Shown: one piece after another, positions 1-9,849 of the stretch
Layout: each line of letters begins with the position of its first letter
Position numbering within the stretch: position 1 is the first letter of the stretch
Assembly: GCA_030613505.1 (NCBI GenBank)
Contig: JAUWLW010000018.1
Location: 1 to 52,544 of the forward strand
Length of the DNA: 52,544 nucleotides
Direction of reading: 5' to 3'
Source: Candidatus Zixiibacteriota bacterium
GTDB lineage: Bacteria > RBG-13-66-14 > B26-G2 > WVWN01
Position numbers and translations under genes: made by a program
The notes under the pieces: model-generated
Databases searched by the model: none
The model's input: only the letters and a program-made list of their open reading frames with translations
Told to the model about the DNA's origin: nothing

Positions 1-1
1 C

Positions 2-280
2 ACCAAGTTCTCGGGCGAGGTGTACGTGCTGACCAAAGAGGAGGGCGGGCGGCACAAGCCGTTCTTCGACGGCTACCGGCCGCAGTTCTACTTCCGGACG
101 ACGGACGTGACGGGAGCGGTCCACCTCCCGGATGGGGTGGATATGGTGATGCCGGGAGACAGCGTCTCGATGAAGGTGGAGCTCATCATCCCCATCGCCA
201 TGGAGAAGGAGCTGCGGTTCGCCATCCGCGAGGGCGGCCGCACCGTAGGCGCCGGCGTCGTTACCGACGTCGAAGAGTAA
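2..280 (+). CDS. tuf: Elongation factor Tu, C-terminal part (5' end outside window)
   Basis: This is the last 92 codons of EF-Tu, the GTPase that delivers aminoacyl-tRNA to the ribosome; the frame is open to the left edge, with the first complete codon at base 2. The text is domain [21 protein letters not shown], a VMPGDSV stretch, then the family-typical ending [15 protein letters not shown]. The GTPase domain is not in the window. It lies 28 bases before rpsJ, the usual junction between the str operon and the S10 cluster, so fusA and the other str genes are expected to the left. Confidence 0.97.
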   Translation, partial: TKFSGEVYVLTKEEGGRHKPFFDGYRPQFYFRTTDVTGAVHLPDGVDMVMPGDSVSMKVELIIPIAMEKELRFAIREGGRTVGAGVVTDVEE

Positions 281-308
281 CGCGGCCGCCAGGCGACCAA
301 AACACGCA

Positions 309-617
<309 letters not shown>

Positions 618-634
618 TCGAGGTTCGCGAACTC

Positions 635-1273
635 ATGGCGCTCGGAATGTTGGGAAAGAAACTCGGGATGACGACGGCCTTCGACGAGGAAGGCCGGGCG
701 GTCGCCGTCACCGTCCTCGAACTGCCCCTCAACAGCCTTACGCAGGTCAAGACCCCCGAGCGCGACGGCTACGCCGCGGTGCAGCTGGGCCTGGGCGAGA
801 AGAAGCGGCCCAACAAGCCGGAGGCCGGCCACGCCGCCAAGTCGGGCGTAGCGCCCCCGGCGGCCTTGCGCGAGTTCCGAACCGCCGACGTCGAATCCTT
901 CAAGGCCGGGGACGTCGTCGACATCTCGATCTTCGAGGGCGTGACGGCTGTGGACGTGCGGGCACGCTCCAAGGGACGCGGGTTCGCCGGCGTAATAAAA
1001 CGACACGGCTTCCACCGGGGTCCCAAGACCCACGGGTCCAAGGCCTATCGACGGCCCAAATCCATCGGCGCCTCCGCGACGCCCTCCAAGGTCTACAAGG
1101 GCAAGAGGATGCCGGGCCATATGGGCCATCGGTGGGTGACGGCGGCGAACCTCAAGGTATTCCGGCTCGACGCCGAGAAGTCCCTTCTAATAGTGAAGGG
1201 CGCGGCGCCCGGACCTAACGGCGGCTTCGTCGTCGTCTCGCCGTCGCGTAAAGTGGCGCGTGTAGAATCGTAG
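635..1273 (+). CDS. rplC: 50S ribosomal protein L3
   Basis: Large-subunit protein L3, 212 residues from the ATG at 635. That start gives the family-like opening [13 protein letters not shown] and follows a GAGG at 620-623. A longer form from GTG 614, overlapping the S10 stop, adds seven residues and cannot be excluded. The conserved loop that reaches toward the peptidyl-transferase centre is visible as [20 protein letters not shown], followed by PGHMGH. Position after rpsJ and before rplD is canonical. Confidence 0.96.
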   Translation: MALGMLGKKLGMTTAFDEEGRAVAVTVLELPLNSLTQVKTPERDGYAAVQLGLGEKKRPNKPEAGHAAKSGVAPPAALREFRTADVESFKAGDVVDISIFEGVTAVDVRARSKGRGFAGVIKRHGFHRGPKTHGSKAYRRPKSIGASATPSKVYKGKRMPGHMGHRWVTAANLKVFRLDAEKSLLIVKGAAPGPNGGFVVVSPSRKVARVES

Positions 1274-1282
1274 TAGTAGGCT

Positions 1283-1909
1283 ATGAAAACGAAATTATTA
1301 GACCACGTAGGACGTGAGACGGGCGAGCTCGAGCTCGCGGACAGCGTCTTCGCTACGGAACCGAGGCCGGACCTCGTCCACCTGTGCGTGGTGGCCCAGC
1401 TCGCGGCCAAGCGCGCGGGCGCGGCCAAGGTCAAGACGCGGGCCGAGGTGCGCGGCGGCGGCCGCAAGCCCTACCGCCAGAAGGGGACCGGCCACTCCCG
1501 CCAGGGGTCCATACGTTCGCCGCAGTGGCGCGGCGGCGGCGTCGCTTTCGGCCCCCGGCCCCGCGATTACGGGAAGAATATCCCGCGCAAAGTCCGCCGC
1601 GCGGCGCTCAGGAGCGTCTTGTCCGATAAAGCCCGCGACGGCAAATTGCGCGTCGTCGAGGCCTTGAAGTTCGACGAATACCGGACCGGGGCCGTCGTCG
1701 AATTGCTGGCGGACATGAACTTGCTCGACGCCAAAGTTTTATTCGTAATCGACGAAAAGAACGAGAAGTTCGTCAAATCGGCCGCTAACGTTCCTATCGT
1801 TAAAGTGCGACACCCGGGCAACGCCAGCGTCTACGAGGTCGTCGAGGCCGACGAGCTCGTGATGACCGCGGCCGCGGCGAAAGCGTTGGAGCTGAGATTG
1901 GCGAAATGA
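1283..1909 (+). CDS. rplD: 50S ribosomal protein L4
   Basis: Large-subunit protein L4, 208 residues. The internal basic loop lining the exit tunnel is clear ([18 protein letters not shown], then [16 protein letters not shown]). In Escherichia coli L4 also represses its own operon by binding the S10 leader; no comparable leader is visible because the cluster continues from tuf. The stop overlaps the ATG of L23 in an ATGA arrangement (1906-1909), suggesting translational coupling. Confidence 0.96.
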   Translation: MKTKLLDHVGRETGELELADSVFATEPRPDLVHLCVVAQLAAKRAGAAKVKTRAEVRGGGRKPYRQKGTGHSRQGSIRSPQWRGGGVAFGPRPRDYGKNIPRKVRRAALRSVLSDKARDGKLRVVEALKFDEYRTGAVVELLADMNLLDAKVLFVIDEKNEKFVKSAANVPIVKVRHPGNASVYEVVEADELVMTAAAAKALELRLAK

Positions 1910-2190
1910 AGGCGCCCCAGGACATAGTGATTCGACCCATCATAAGCGAGAAGATGGAGTACCTCCAGGAGGCGCAGCGCAAGTACGCCTTCAAGGTGCT
2001 CCCCGGTGCCAACAAGATCCAGATAAAGGGCGCCGTCGAGACCATCTACAAGGTTACCGTAACCGACGTTAACGTCATGAACCGTATGGGCAAGAAGCGT
2101 CGCGTCCGCTACACCGAGGGGCGACGTTCCAGCTGGAAGAAGGCCGTGGTTACCCTCAAAGAAGGGGATACCATCGAGTACTTCGAGTAA
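1906..2190 (+). CDS. rplW: 50S ribosomal protein L23
   Basis: Large-subunit protein L23, 94 residues, at the exit-tunnel rim where trigger factor and SRP dock. Family text includes VIRPIISEKMEYLQE at the N-terminus, YAFKVLPGANKIQIKGAVE, and the ending AVVTLKEGDTIEYFE. It overlaps the L4 stop by four bases, so its translation is probably coupled to that of L4. Confidence 0.96.
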   Translation: MKAPQDIVIRPIISEKMEYLQEAQRKYAFKVLPGANKIQIKGAVETIYKVTVTDVNVMNRMGKKRRVRYTEGRRSSWKKAVVTLKEGDTIEYFE

Positions 2191-2200
2191 ATAGCTAGAT

Positions 2201-3025
2201 ATGGCCATTAAGAAATACAAACCTACGTCTCCCGGCCGGCGCTTCATGAGCGTCCGCTCCTTCGACGGCCTGTCCGACAAGAAGCCGGAGAAGCGGCTTC
2301 TCAAGGCCAAGAAGCAGCGCGCGGGCCGCGACGGCCAGGGCCGCATCTCGGTGCGCCACCGCGGCGGCGGCAGCCGCCGCAAGATCCGCATCGTCGATTT
2401 GAAGCGGGCCAAGGACGGCGTGCCGGGCCGCGTCGCCGCGCTGGAGTACGACCCGAATCGCTCCGCCGACGTCGCGCTCGTCGTGTACGCCGACGGCGAC
2501 AAGCGGTACGTAATCGCCAACCAGGGGATGAAGGTGGGCGACGACGTGAACGCCGGCGCCGGCGCGGAGGCCAAAGTCGGTAGCGCCATGCCGCTTCGGA
2601 ACATCCCCGCCGGAACCGTCGTCTCGTGCGTGGAGCTCAAACCGGGCAAGGGGGCCCAGATCGCTCGCGCCGCCGGGACGTACTGCACGCTGCTGGCCAA
2701 AGAGGGCGACGTGGGCCACGTCAGGTTGCCCTCCGGCGAAGTGAGGCTTTTTTCCCTCGCCTGCCGGGCCACGGTGGGCGAGATCGGAAACGCCGACCAC
2801 GCCAACATTAGAATAGGCAAAGCGGGTCGCAATCGCCACCTGGGGTTCAGGCCCACCGTGCGGGGCGTGGCGATGAACCCCAACGACCATCCCCACGGCG
2901 GCGGCGAGGGTAAGTCCAAGGGCGGCAACCACCCCCAGTCGCCTTGGGGATGGTTGACCAAAGGCGCCCGTACGCGTAAAAAGAAGCATTCCGATAAGTA
3001 CATCGTGAGCCGGCGGAAGAAGTAG
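2201..3025 (+). CDS. rplB: 50S ribosomal protein L2
   Basis: Large-subunit protein L2, 274 residues, the usual length; it supports subunit association and the peptidyl-transferase centre. Conserved blocks include [17 protein letters not shown] and the C-terminal [19 protein letters not shown], whose histidine is conserved near the catalytic centre. The antisense strand carries a long open frame here that is only a codon-bias shadow. Confidence 0.97.
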   Translation: MAIKKYKPTSPGRRFMSVRSFDGLSDKKPEKRLLKAKKQRAGRDGQGRISVRHRGGGSRRKIRIVDLKRAKDGVPGRVAALEYDPNRSADVALVVYADGDKRYVIANQGMKVGDDVNAGAGAEAKVGSAMPLRNIPAGTVVSCVELKPGKGAQIARAAGTYCTLLAKEGDVGHVRLPSGEVRLFSLACRATVGEIGNADHANIRIGKAGRNRHLGFRPTVRGVAMNPNDHPHGGGEGKSKGGNHPQSPWGWLTKGARTRKKKHSDKYIVSRRKK

Positions 3026-3053
3026 CGCCGGCTCGAGCCGCCGAGGAAGAGCT

Positions 3054-3338
3054 TTGGCACGTTCGACTAAAAAAGGACCGTACGTCGACCTCAAGCTGAT
3101 GAACAAGATCAGGAAGGTCGAGGCTACGGGTGAAAAGGTCGTCATCAAGACGTGGGCCCGCCGCAGCACGATACCGCCCGAGTTCGTGGGCCACACCATC
3201 GCGGTCCACAACGGCCGTAAGTTCGTCCCGGTCTACGTGACGGAGGACATGGTGGGCCACAAGCTGGGCGAGTTCGCGCCGACGAGGATCTTCCGTTCCC
3301 ACGGCGGCCCTACTGCCAGGACTTCGCGGCTTAAGTAG
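3054..3338 (+). CDS. rpsS: 30S ribosomal protein S19
   Basis: Small-subunit head protein S19, 94 residues. The start is a TTG at 3054 ([15 protein letters not shown]), behind a purine-rich GAGGAAGAG. Family text: [20 protein letters not shown], then [11 protein letters not shown]. The TAG stop shares its last base with a GTG start of L22 (taGTG), giving a one-base overlap. Confidence 0.96.
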   Translation: MARSTKKGPYVDLKLMNKIRKVEATGEKVVIKTWARRSTIPPEFVGHTIAVHNGRKFVPVYVTEDMVGHKLGEFAPTRIFRSHGGPTARTSRLK

Positions 3339-3961
3339 TGATGGAATTTAAGGTCAAACAGAAGTGGATTAAACTCTCGCCGCAGAAGGCGCGGTTGGTG
3401 GCGGCCGCCGTCCGGGGCCTGGACGTCCAGGACGCGATCGACGTTCTCAAGTTCATGCCGCAGAAAGCGGCGCCCCTCGTCAGCAAAGCGGTTCGCTCGG
3501 CCCTCGCCAACGCCCGCGAGCACAAGGGCGACGAGAAGCCCGACGTCGACAAATTATTCCTGAAGTCGGTAGTGGTCGACGTCGGCCCCACGCTGAAGCG
3601 CATCAAACCGCGGGCCTACGGCCGGGCCCACCGCATCCTCCGGCGCACGAGCCACATTATGGTAGTGCTGGCCGAGAGGTCGGAGGAGGAGCGGGCTGCG
3701 GCGCGCACCCGCGGCGAGCGCCGGCGCCGGGTCGGACGGCCCGGTGCCCCGACCGAGGAACCGAGGAAGCCGGCGGAGGGAGCGGCCGAGGGACGGGAAG
3801 CGGGGCCCGCCAAACCCAAAAAGCCGCGCTTTCTGGGATTTAAAAAGAAAGAGGACAAATACGGTGCCAAGGTCAAGGGCGCGGGAGAGGCGGGCGAGAG
3901 ACCCGCGGCCGAGCACCGTAAGACCGAGCGCGGAACCAAGGGCGGCCGCAAGAAAAAGTAG
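3338..3961 (+). CDS. rplV: 50S ribosomal protein L22 with long charged C-terminal tail
   Basis: L22 lines the exit tunnel. Residues 1 to about 112 are a normal L22 (LSPQKARLVAAAVRGLDV near the start; RAYGRAHRILRRTSHIMV near 90-107). The family usually ends around 110-120 residues, but this protein runs to 207. The extra 95 or so residues are rich in Arg, Lys, Glu, Ala, Pro and Gly, with no recognisable domain, and end in KGGRKKK. GTG 3338 and ATG 3341 are equivalent starts. Confidence 0.95.
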   Translation: MMEFKVKQKWIKLSPQKARLVAAAVRGLDVQDAIDVLKFMPQKAAPLVSKAVRSALANAREHKGDEKPDVDKLFLKSVVVDVGPTLKRIKPRAYGRAHRILRRTSHIMVVLAERSEEERAAARTRGERRRRVGRPGAPTEEPRKPAEGAAEGREAGPAKPKKPRFLGFKKKEDKYGAKVKGAGEAGERPAAEHRKTERGTKGGRKKK

Positions 3962-3979
3962 CGGCGCGGGAACGATATT

Positions 3980-4702
3980 ATGGGACAGAAAACGCATCCG
4001 ATCGGCTTTAGGCTCGGGTACATCAAGACCTGGGATTCGCGGTGGTTCGCCAAGCGCGATTACGCCGTCAAGCTTCACCAGGACCTCGCCATCCGCAGGT
4101 ACGTCAAGAAGAACTTCAGCAACGCCGCCATATCGCGCGTCCAGATCGAGCGGACGACGGACCGCGTAATCGTCCACATCTGGACCGCCCGGCCCGGGAT
4201 GATAATCGGTACCAAGGGCGCCCGCATCACGCAGCTGAGGGAAGAGCTCAAGGAAATCGCCGGCGGCGACCTCGACGTTGAAATCCGCGAGATAGAAAAC
4301 GCCGAGCTCGACGCGCAACTGGTAGCGGAGAACGTAGCCGCCCAGCTCGAGCGTCGGATGGGTTTTAGGCGCGTTATGAAGAAGACGCTGGCCACCGTCA
4401 TGAAGCTCGGCGCCAAAGGCTGCAAGATTCAGGTTAAAGGCCGCATAGGCGGCCGCGAGATGGGCCGCCAGGAGAGGTACTCCGACGGCCGCGTCCCGTG
4501 CCAAACGCTCCGCGCCGACATAGATTACGGCCAGGCGGAAGCCAAGACCGTCTACGGCGTCGTGGGCGTTAAGGTGTGGATTTTCCGGGACGAGGTGTTG
4601 CCCTCCGAGATAATCGAACGGGAGGCTCTCGCGGAGCAGACGCGTCGCCCGGCCAAGAGGAAGCGGCGCCGCTCGAAGAAGGGTGGCTCGCGCGAGAGGT
4701 AG
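3980..4702 (+). CDS. rpsC: 30S ribosomal protein S3
   Basis: Small-subunit protein S3, 240 residues, at the mRNA entry channel. The N-terminus MGQKTHPIGFRLGYIKTWDS is typical. A KH RNA-binding segment with RPGMIIGTKG is near residues 72-81, and the C-terminal domain shows GRIGGREMGRQE. The C-terminus is strongly basic (RRPAKRKRRRSKKGG), a little longer than in many families. It lies 18 bases after rplV. Confidence 0.96.
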   Translation: MGQKTHPIGFRLGYIKTWDSRWFAKRDYAVKLHQDLAIRRYVKKNFSNAAISRVQIERTTDRVIVHIWTARPGMIIGTKGARITQLREELKEIAGGDLDVEIREIENAELDAQLVAENVAAQLERRMGFRRVMKKTLATVMKLGAKGCKIQVKGRIGGREMGRQERYSDGRVPCQTLRADIDYGQAEAKTVYGVVGVKVWIFRDEVLPSEIIEREALAEQTRRPAKRKRRRSKKGGSRER

Positions 4703-4732
4703 TAGCGACGTAAGCGTCCGGAGCGCAGATAT

Positions 4733-5143
4733 ATGTTAATGCCCAAGAGGACGAAGTGGCGCAAACAACAGCGGGGCCGCCGGCGCGGGAAGGCCAGGCG
4801 CGGCAACACGCTGCAATTCGGCTCCTTCGGCCTCCAGGCGCGGGAGGCGGCCTGGCTCTCCGCGGCGCAGATCGAGTCGGCGCGCGTCGCCATAACCCGC
4901 CACGTCAAGCGCCAGGGGAAATTGTGGATTCGCGTCTTCCCGGATAAGCCCGTGACGAAGAAGCCGCTCGAGACCCGTATGGGCAAAGGTAAAGGCGCGC
5001 CCGAGTTCTGGGTAGCGGTCGTCCGCCCCGGCCTGGTCCTGTTCGAGCTGGAGGGCGTGCCGCCCGCCACGGCCCGCGAGGCCATGAGGCGGGCCAAGTA
5101 CAAGTTGCCCATAAAGACTAAATATTTGGAGATAGAGGAATAG
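4733..5143 (+). CDS. rplP: 50S ribosomal protein L16
   Basis: Large-subunit protein L16, 136 residues, near the A-site tRNA and 5S rRNA. The start [16 protein letters not shown] is the family-typical opening. Other conserved text is [28 protein letters not shown] and [11 protein letters not shown]. The next gene, rpmC, starts three bases after this gene's stop codon. Confidence 0.97.
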   Translation: MLMPKRTKWRKQQRGRRRGKARRGNTLQFGSFGLQAREAAWLSAAQIESARVAITRHVKRQGKLWIRVFPDKPVTKKPLETRMGKGKGAPEFWVAVVRPGLVLFELEGVPPATAREAMRRAKYKLPIKTKYLEIEE

Positions 5144-5145
5144 CT

Positions 5146-5379
5146 TTGGGCCTGAAGAAAGAACGCGAGGAGCTGCGGCATAAAACGGTGGAGGAGCTGG
5201 AGATCTCGCTCCGGGACGCCAAGAAGGAGATGTTGGTGATACGGACCAACATCGCCACCCGCCAGGAAGAGGACAACAACCGGAGCAAGATGCTCAAGCG
5301 CCGCATCGCCCGCATCCTCACCGTCATTGGCGAGAAGCAGCACGCGGTCGCGGCGGCGGCCGCCGGAGATAATCGATGA
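5146..5379 (+). CDS. rpmC: 50S ribosomal protein L29
   Basis: Large-subunit protein L29, 77 residues, a helical hairpin at the exit-tunnel rim. The start is TTG at 5146. The first helix shows [22 protein letters not shown]; the second has a [14 protein letters not shown] core. An alanine-rich tail ([11 protein letters not shown]) follows. The stop overlaps the rpsQ ATG (5376-5379). Confidence 0.94.
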   Translation: MGLKKEREELRHKTVEELEISLRDAKKEMLVIRTNIATRQEEDNNRSKMLKRRIARILTVIGEKQHAVAAAAAGDNR

Positions 5380-5654
5380 CCGCGACGGAAGAAATGACGG
5401 CGCGCCGAGGCCGCCGCAAAGTGATGCAGGGCCGCGTGGTAAGCGACGCGGGGGATAAGGCCATGGTCGTCGAAATCGAGACTCGAAAACAACACCCATT
5501 TTTTAAGAAGATGGTGAAGAGGTCGAAGCGTTTCATGGCGCACGACGAGAACAACGAGTGCCGCGTCGGCGACACGGTCCGCGTAATGGAGACGCGGCCC
5601 TTGTCCAAACGCAAACGCTGGCGCCTCGTCGAGGTGGTCGAACGGGCCAAATAA
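5376..5654 (+). CDS. rpsQ: 30S ribosomal protein S17
   Basis: Small-subunit 16S-rRNA-binding OB-fold protein S17, 92 residues. Family text: [19 protein letters not shown], then [19 protein letters not shown], and [19 protein letters not shown]. An N-terminal stretch of about 14 residues ([14 protein letters not shown]) precedes the fold, slightly longer than usual. It overlaps the rpmC stop by four bases. Confidence 0.96.
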   Translation: MTATEEMTARRGRRKVMQGRVVSDAGDKAMVVEIETRKQHPFFKKMVKRSKRFMAHDENNECRVGDTVRVMETRPLSKRKRWRLVEVVERAK

Positions 5655-5672
5655 TCGGGCGCAAGGGCGAAA

Positions 5673-6044
5673 GTGATAATACCGTATTCCAAATTGGTCG
5701 TAGCCGACAACTCAGGCGCCAAGAAGGCGTCCTGTATCAGGGTCGTGACCGGCTCGGGAGCCAAGCGCTTCGCCGAGGTGGGGGACACCATCGTCGCCAC
5801 GGTTAAAGACGCGTCGCCCCGCGGCACCGTGAAGAAGGGCCAAGTAGTCCGGGCGGTCGTCGTGCGGACGCGCTACCAGACCCGGCGGTCCGACGGCTCC
5901 TACATAAAGTTCGACGACAACGCGTGCGTCGTCATAAACGAGGGCGGCGAGCCCGCGGGGACCCGTATTTTCGGCCCGGTGGCTCGCGAGCTGCGCGAGA
6001 AACGCTTCATGAAGATAATATCTCTCGCGCCCGAGGTGTTGTAG
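5673..6044 (+). CDS. rplN: 50S ribosomal protein L14
   Basis: Large-subunit protein L14, 123 residues, from GTG 5673. It forms part of an intersubunit bridge. Conserved text: [18 protein letters not shown], then [30 protein letters not shown], and [15 protein letters not shown]. Length and order are canonical. Confidence 0.97.
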   Translation: MIIPYSKLVVADNSGAKKASCIRVVTGSGAKRFAEVGDTIVATVKDASPRGTVKKGQVVRAVVVRTRYQTRRSDGSYIKFDDNACVVINEGGEPAGTRIFGPVARELREKRFMKIISLAPEVL

Positions 6045-6047
6045 GTA

Positions 6048-6401
6048 GTGTCTCCCGGCGAAAAGAAGCGCCCCTCACGTACGCGCATCCGCTTGCGCAG
6101 AGGAGACGCCGTCAAGGTGATCGCCGGCAAGGATTTCGGGAAGACCGGCAAGATCCTGCGGGTGATACCCCAAAAGGGGAGGCTTATCGTCGAGGGCGTA
6201 AATTTCGTCAAAAAGCACGCCCGGCGGACGCGCGAAGACCGCGCCGGCGGCATTCACGAGATCGAGGCCTCCATTCACGTCTCGAACGTAATGTTGATAT
6301 GTCCCAAGTGCCGGCAGACCACCCGCGTCGGCCATACCGAACTCGCCGACGGCACGAAAGTACGCACGTGCCGAAAATGCGGCGAGGTTTTGGAGCGTTA
6401 A
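6048..6401 (+). CDS. rplX: 50S ribosomal protein L24 with zinc-ribbon C-terminus
   Basis: Assembly-initiating large-subunit protein L24, 117 residues, from GTG 6048 three bases after rplN. The KOW motif lies near residues 18-37 (RRGDAVKVIAGKDFGKTGK). The C-terminus has two Cys pairs, C85/C88 (CPKC) and C108/C111 (CRKC), a probable zinc ribbon found in L24 of several bacterial groups. Confidence 0.96.
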   Translation: MSPGEKKRPSRTRIRLRRGDAVKVIAGKDFGKTGKILRVIPQKGRLIVEGVNFVKKHARRTREDRAGGIHEIEASIHVSNVMLICPKCRQTTRVGHTELADGTKVRTCRKCGEVLER

Positions 6402-6419
6402 TTCTCGTCCGGAGAGGCC

Positions 6420-6980
6420 GTGATAAAACCGCGTTTAAAGAAGAAGTACGAAGACGAAGTAGTGCCGGCTATAATGGCGGAGCGCGGCTACCGCAACCGT
6501 TACCAGGTCCCGCACCTCGTCAAGATCGCGATAAATTCGGGCCTCGGCCGGTACCACGACGATATAAAAGTTTTCGACGCCACGGTCGACGAACTCGCCG
6601 CCGTGACGGGCCAGCGACCCGTGGTCAGCCGCGCCAAGCGGTCGGTGGCGAACTTCAAGGTCCGGATCGGCATGCCGTCCGGCGTCCGCGTGACGCTGCG
6701 CCGCGACCGAATGTACGAGTTCCTCGACCGGCTCATCAGCTTCTCGCTGCCGCGGGTACGCGACTTCCGCGGCCTCGACCCTGAGAGCTTCGACGGCCAC
6801 GGCAACTATACGCTCGGCATAACGGAACAAATTATATTCCCGGAGGTAGATTACGACAAAGTCGTCAAGATAACCGGGATGAACGTAACGATAGCGACCT
6901 CCGCCGGAAGCGACGAGGAGGCCCGCAATTTACTGACGGCGCTCGGGATGCCCTTCGGCCGGCCCCGCGCGCACCGTTAA
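6420..6980 (+). CDS. rplE: 50S ribosomal protein L5
   Basis: 5S-rRNA-binding protein L5, 186 residues, from GTG 6420. Recognisable blocks are [55 protein letters not shown] and [16 protein letters not shown]. Eighteen bases separate it from rplX. Confidence 0.97.
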   Translation: MIKPRLKKKYEDEVVPAIMAERGYRNRYQVPHLVKIAINSGLGRYHDDIKVFDATVDELAAVTGQRPVVSRAKRSVANFKVRIGMPSGVRVTLRRDRMYEFLDRLISFSLPRVRDFRGLDPESFDGHGNYTLGITEQIIFPEVDYDKVVKITGMNVTIATSAGSDEEARNLLTALGMPFGRPRAHR

Positions 6981-6987
6981 GAGACTC

Positions 6988-7173
6988 ATGGCGAAGAAGG
7001 GATTAATTGCCAAGGCCAAGCGGGAGCCCAAATTCAAGGTCAGGCGGTATAACCGCTGCCCGTTGTGCGGCCGGTCGCGCGCCTATCTCCGTAAATTCGA
7101 AATGTGTCGGATCTGCTTCCGCCAGCTGGCGTTGCGCGGCGAGATCCCGGGCGTGATCAAGGCCAGTTGGTAG
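6988..7173 (+). CDS. rpsZ: 30S ribosomal protein S14, zinc-binding type
   Basis: Short (61-residue) zinc-binding S14 of the 30S head. Cysteines C24, C27, C40 and C43 form the CxxC-x12-CxxC zinc site, and the C-terminus [12 protein letters not shown] is the family ending. It is seven bases after rplE. The zinc form matches the other zinc-binding ribosomal proteins here (L24, L36, S4, S18). Confidence 0.97.
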   Translation: MAKKGLIAKAKREPKFKVRRYNRCPLCGRSRAYLRKFEMCRICFRQLALRGEIPGVIKASW

Positions 7174-7225
7174 GGGCGGCGCCCTTCGGCGAAAGCCGTG
7201 CGGCGCGTCCTAAAGGTCGTAATAC

Positions 7226-7624
7226 ATGGTAATGACCGACCCCATAGCGGACTTATTGACGCGGATCCGGAACGGGCTCCGCGCCGGCCACGAGAAGGCC
7301 GACGCCCCTCACTCCAAAGTCAAGGAGGAGATAGTCAAAATCCTCAAGGACGAGGGGTTCATATCGAACTACCGCGTTATCGACGAAAGACCGGCGCCGA
7401 CCCTTCGCGTGTACTTGAAATACGGGCCGGACAAGGCCGGCATACTGCGGCGTATCGAACGGGTCTCCAAGCCCGGGCGAAGGGTCTACGCCGACAAGGA
7501 TAGTATTCCCCGCGTTATAAGCGGGTTGGGCGTGGCCGTCCTCTCGACGTCGCAGGGTATCCTGACCGACCGCGAATGTCGAAAGCGCGGCATCGGCGGC
7601 GAAGTGCTTTTGAGGGCGTGGTAG
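7226..7624 (+). CDS. rpsH: 30S ribosomal protein S8
   Basis: Small-subunit assembly protein S8, 132 residues; in E. coli it represses the spc operon. The N-terminus MTDPIADLLTRIRNGLRAGH is typical. ATG 7226 gives MVMTD; ATG 7232 gives MTD and is an equally good start. The C-terminus shows ISTSQGILTDRECRKRGIGGEVL-like family text (here VAVLSTSQGILTDRE, then GIGGEVLLRAW). The 52 bases before it hold no gene. Confidence 0.96.
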   Translation: MVMTDPIADLLTRIRNGLRAGHEKADAPHSKVKEEIVKILKDEGFISNYRVIDERPAPTLRVYLKYGPDKAGILRRIERVSKPGRRVYADKDSIPRVISGLGVAVLSTSQGILTDRECRKRGIGGEVLLRAW

Positions 7625-7639
7625 CCGCTATCGGTTGAT

Positions 7640-8197
7640 ATGTCTCGCGTTGGAAAAAAGCCCATACCGTTGCCTGAAAAGGTGGAGGTAGAGGTCGACG
7701 GTCGGACCGTCAGGGTCAAGGGCCCTAACGGCGACCTGGAGCGCGTCCTCCACCCGGCGGTGACCGTCCAGGTCGCCGACGGCCAGGTGTCCGTGACGCC
7801 GGTCGACGAAAGCCGCGAGAGTCGGGCGCTGTGGGGCCTTTCGCGCACGCTGGTGGCCAACATGGTGGAAGGCGTCTCGCAGGGGTTCTCGAAAGAGCTC
7901 GAGATCGTCGGCGTGGGCTATCGGGCCGAACGCCAGGGCGACGCGGTTAAGCTTTCCCTCGGCTTCTCGCGGCCCATCACGTACCAACCGCCCGAGGGCG
8001 TCACCGTAGAAGTCCCGTCGCCGCAGGCGATCGTAGTTCGCGGTATTGATAAGGAAATGGTCGGCCAATGTGCCGCGGAGATAAGGTTGCTGAGGCCGCC
8101 CGAGCCGTACAAGGGCAAAGGCGTGAGGTACAAAAACGAGCGCGTTCGGCGCAAAGTTCGCAAAGGGGCGTTGGGCGGTATGGGCCCCGGCGTGTAA
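7640..8197 (+). CDS. rplF: 50S ribosomal protein L6
   Basis: Large-subunit protein L6, 185 residues, two repeated RNA-binding folds. Family text: [39 protein letters not shown], and [15 protein letters not shown] with a basic end. The stop lies two bases before the ATG chosen for L18. Confidence 0.97.
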   Translation: MSRVGKKPIPLPEKVEVEVDGRTVRVKGPNGDLERVLHPAVTVQVADGQVSVTPVDESRESRALWGLSRTLVANMVEGVSQGFSKELEIVGVGYRAERQGDAVKLSLGFSRPITYQPPEGVTVEVPSPQAIVVRGIDKEMVGQCAAEIRLLRPPEPYKGKGVRYKNERVRRKVRKGALGGMGPGV

Positions 8198-8199
8198 GA

Positions 8200-8574
8200 A
8201 TGGTCGCGATGGTTCACCCTGCTAAAAAAGTACCCAGGCGTTTGAGGAGACACGGCCGCGTTCGCCGCAAGGTGAGCGGGACGGCGGATAGGCCCCGGTG
8301 TTGCGTCTTCCGCAGCCTCCGGCATATCTACGTCCAGGTCGTCGACGACTACGCAGGCCGGACGCTGGCGGCTGCTTCCAGCCTGGACCCGGACCTTCGG
8401 GGCAAAGTGAACGGCGGCAACGTGGACGGCGCCGCGGCCGTCGGCGAGGCGCTCGCCGGAAAAGCGATCGCCCGGGGCATTACGGAGGTAGTTTTCGACC
8501 GCGGCGGGCACAAGTACCACGGCCGCGTCAAGGCGCTGGCCGACGGCGCCCGCAAGGGCGGCCTGCGGTTCTAA
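8200..8574 (+). CDS. rplR: 50S ribosomal protein L18
   Basis: 5S-rRNA-binding protein L18, 124 residues from ATG 8200 (ATG 8209 is an alternative). The longer in-frame extension to 8068 lies inside rplF and has no family similarity, so it was trimmed. Family text: [40 protein letters not shown], and the ending [20 protein letters not shown]. Confidence 0.96.
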   Translation: MVAMVHPAKKVPRRLRRHGRVRRKVSGTADRPRCCVFRSLRHIYVQVVDDYAGRTLAAASSLDPDLRGKVNGGNVDGAAAVGEALAGKAIARGITEVVFDRGGHKYHGRVKALADGARKGGLRF

Positions 8575-8595
8575 CGTCAACCACGTCCGGCAGAC

Positions 8596-9399
8596 ATGAA
8601 TAGAAATAGAAGAAGAGTCAGCGAAGAAGAACAACTTTTCCAAGACCGCGTCGTAACCATAAACCGCGTCGCCAAGGTGGTCAAGGGCGGCCGGCGGTTC
8701 GGTTTCAACGCCCTGGTGGTCGTGGGCGACGGCGCCGGCCGCGTCGGCGTGGCGCTCGGCAAGGCCAACGAGGTCGCCGAGGCGGTGCGCAAAGGCGTGG
8801 AGTTGGCCAAGAAGAACATGTTCACCTTCCCCATCGTGGCCGGCACCATACCGCACGAGGTTTTGGTAAAGAAGGGCGCGGCCAAAGTTTTGCTAAAACC
8901 CGCGGCGCCCGGAACCGGCGTTATCGCCGGCGGCCCCGTACGCGCCTTGATGGAGCTCGCCGGCGTCCAGAACGTCTTGACGAAGTCCTTGGGCTCGAAC
9001 AACCCCCACAACGTGCTCGGCGCTACCGTCGAGGGGTTGAAGTCCCTTATCTCTCCGGAGGCCGCAGCGGCCCGGCGCGGCGAGTTGCCCAAGGCCGCGC
9101 CGAAGAAAGCGGAAGCCGTCCAGGCTGCCGAGGCCGCGGAGAAGGCCAAGACGACCCGCATCGCCCGTCGCGTCCGCGCCAAGAAGGTCCGCCCTGACGC
9201 CGAGGCGCCGGAACCGGTAAAGGCGGCCAAAGAGGCCGCCGGGGCCGGCGAGAAGGAGGGGGCGCAGGCCGAAGGCGACGCGCCGGAACCGGTAGAAGAA
9301 AAAGCCGCCGAAGCCGGCGAGAAGGAAAAGGCGAAGGCCGAAACCGACGCGCCGGAGGAAGCGCCGCCCAAGGCGGGCGACGAGGTTAAGGAAGAATGA
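8596..9399 (+). CDS. rpsE: 30S ribosomal protein S5 with repetitive acidic tail
   Basis: S5 helps keep decoding accurate and binds at the mRNA entry. Residues 1 to about 165 are normal S5: [39 protein letters not shown], and [20 protein letters not shown]. The family usually ends near 165-170, but this protein continues to 267. The extra part is Ala/Glu/Lys/Pro-rich and shows an imperfect repeat built around APEPV, EAGEKE and DAPE. The stop overlaps the rplO ATG, leaving no room for rpmD (L30). Confidence 0.95.
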   Translation: MNRNRRRVSEEEQLFQDRVVTINRVAKVVKGGRRFGFNALVVVGDGAGRVGVALGKANEVAEAVRKGVELAKKNMFTFPIVAGTIPHEVLVKKGAAKVLLKPAAPGTGVIAGGPVRALMELAGVQNVLTKSLGSNNPHNVLGATVEGLKSLISPEAAAARRGELPKAAPKKAEAVQAAEAAEKAKTTRIARRVRAKKVRPDAEAPEPVKAAKEAAGAGEKEGAQAEGDAPEPVEEKAAEAGEKEKAKAETDAPEEAPPKAGDEVKEE

Positions 9400-9848
9400 A
9401 GTTGGGCGAACTCAAACCGCCGTCCGGCTCGAGGAAAGGTCGGAAGCGCATAGGCCGCGGGCCGGCCTCCGGCCGCGGTAAGACGTGCGGTCGGGGCCAT
9501 AAGGGCCAGAAGGCCCGGGCCGGCGGGAAAACGCGCCCCGGCTTCGAGGGCGGCCAGATGCCTCTCCAACGCCGTTTGCCGAAGAGGGGTTTTACAAACG
9601 TTTACAACGAAAAGAAGGTCGCGACGGCGTCCATGAACGTCGGCGAGCTGGCTCGCTTCGGCGACGGCGCGACCATAGATCTGAATTTCTTGAAAGAACG
9701 CAAGGCCGTGAAGGAGAAGGGGATTCGCTACCTGAGGGTCCTGGGCGGCGGCGAGTTGAACGCCGCGCTCACGGTGCGGGCCCATTACTTTACGCCCCAG
9801 GCGCGGGCCAAGATCGAGGGCGCCGGCGGCAAGGCCGAGGCGGAATAA
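9396..9848 (+). CDS. rplO: 50S ribosomal protein L15
   Basis: Large-subunit protein L15, 150 residues. The basic N-terminal arm is clear ([50 protein letters not shown]). A short C-terminal fold follows with [19 protein letters not shown]. It overlaps the S5 stop by four bases and is followed at once by secY. Confidence 0.97.
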   Translation: MKLGELKPPSGSRKGRKRIGRGPASGRGKTCGRGHKGQKARAGGKTRPGFEGGQMPLQRRLPKRGFTNVYNEKKVATASMNVGELARFGDGATIDLNFLKERKAVKEKGIRYLRVLGGGELNAALTVRAHYFTPQARAKIEGAGGKAEAE

Positions 9849-9849
9849 A

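Noticed and set aside
1831-3060. 409-residue open frame antisense to rplW and rplB
   Set aside because: It is a shadow of high-GC ribosomal genes whose products match L23 and L2 closely; its own text has no family pattern.
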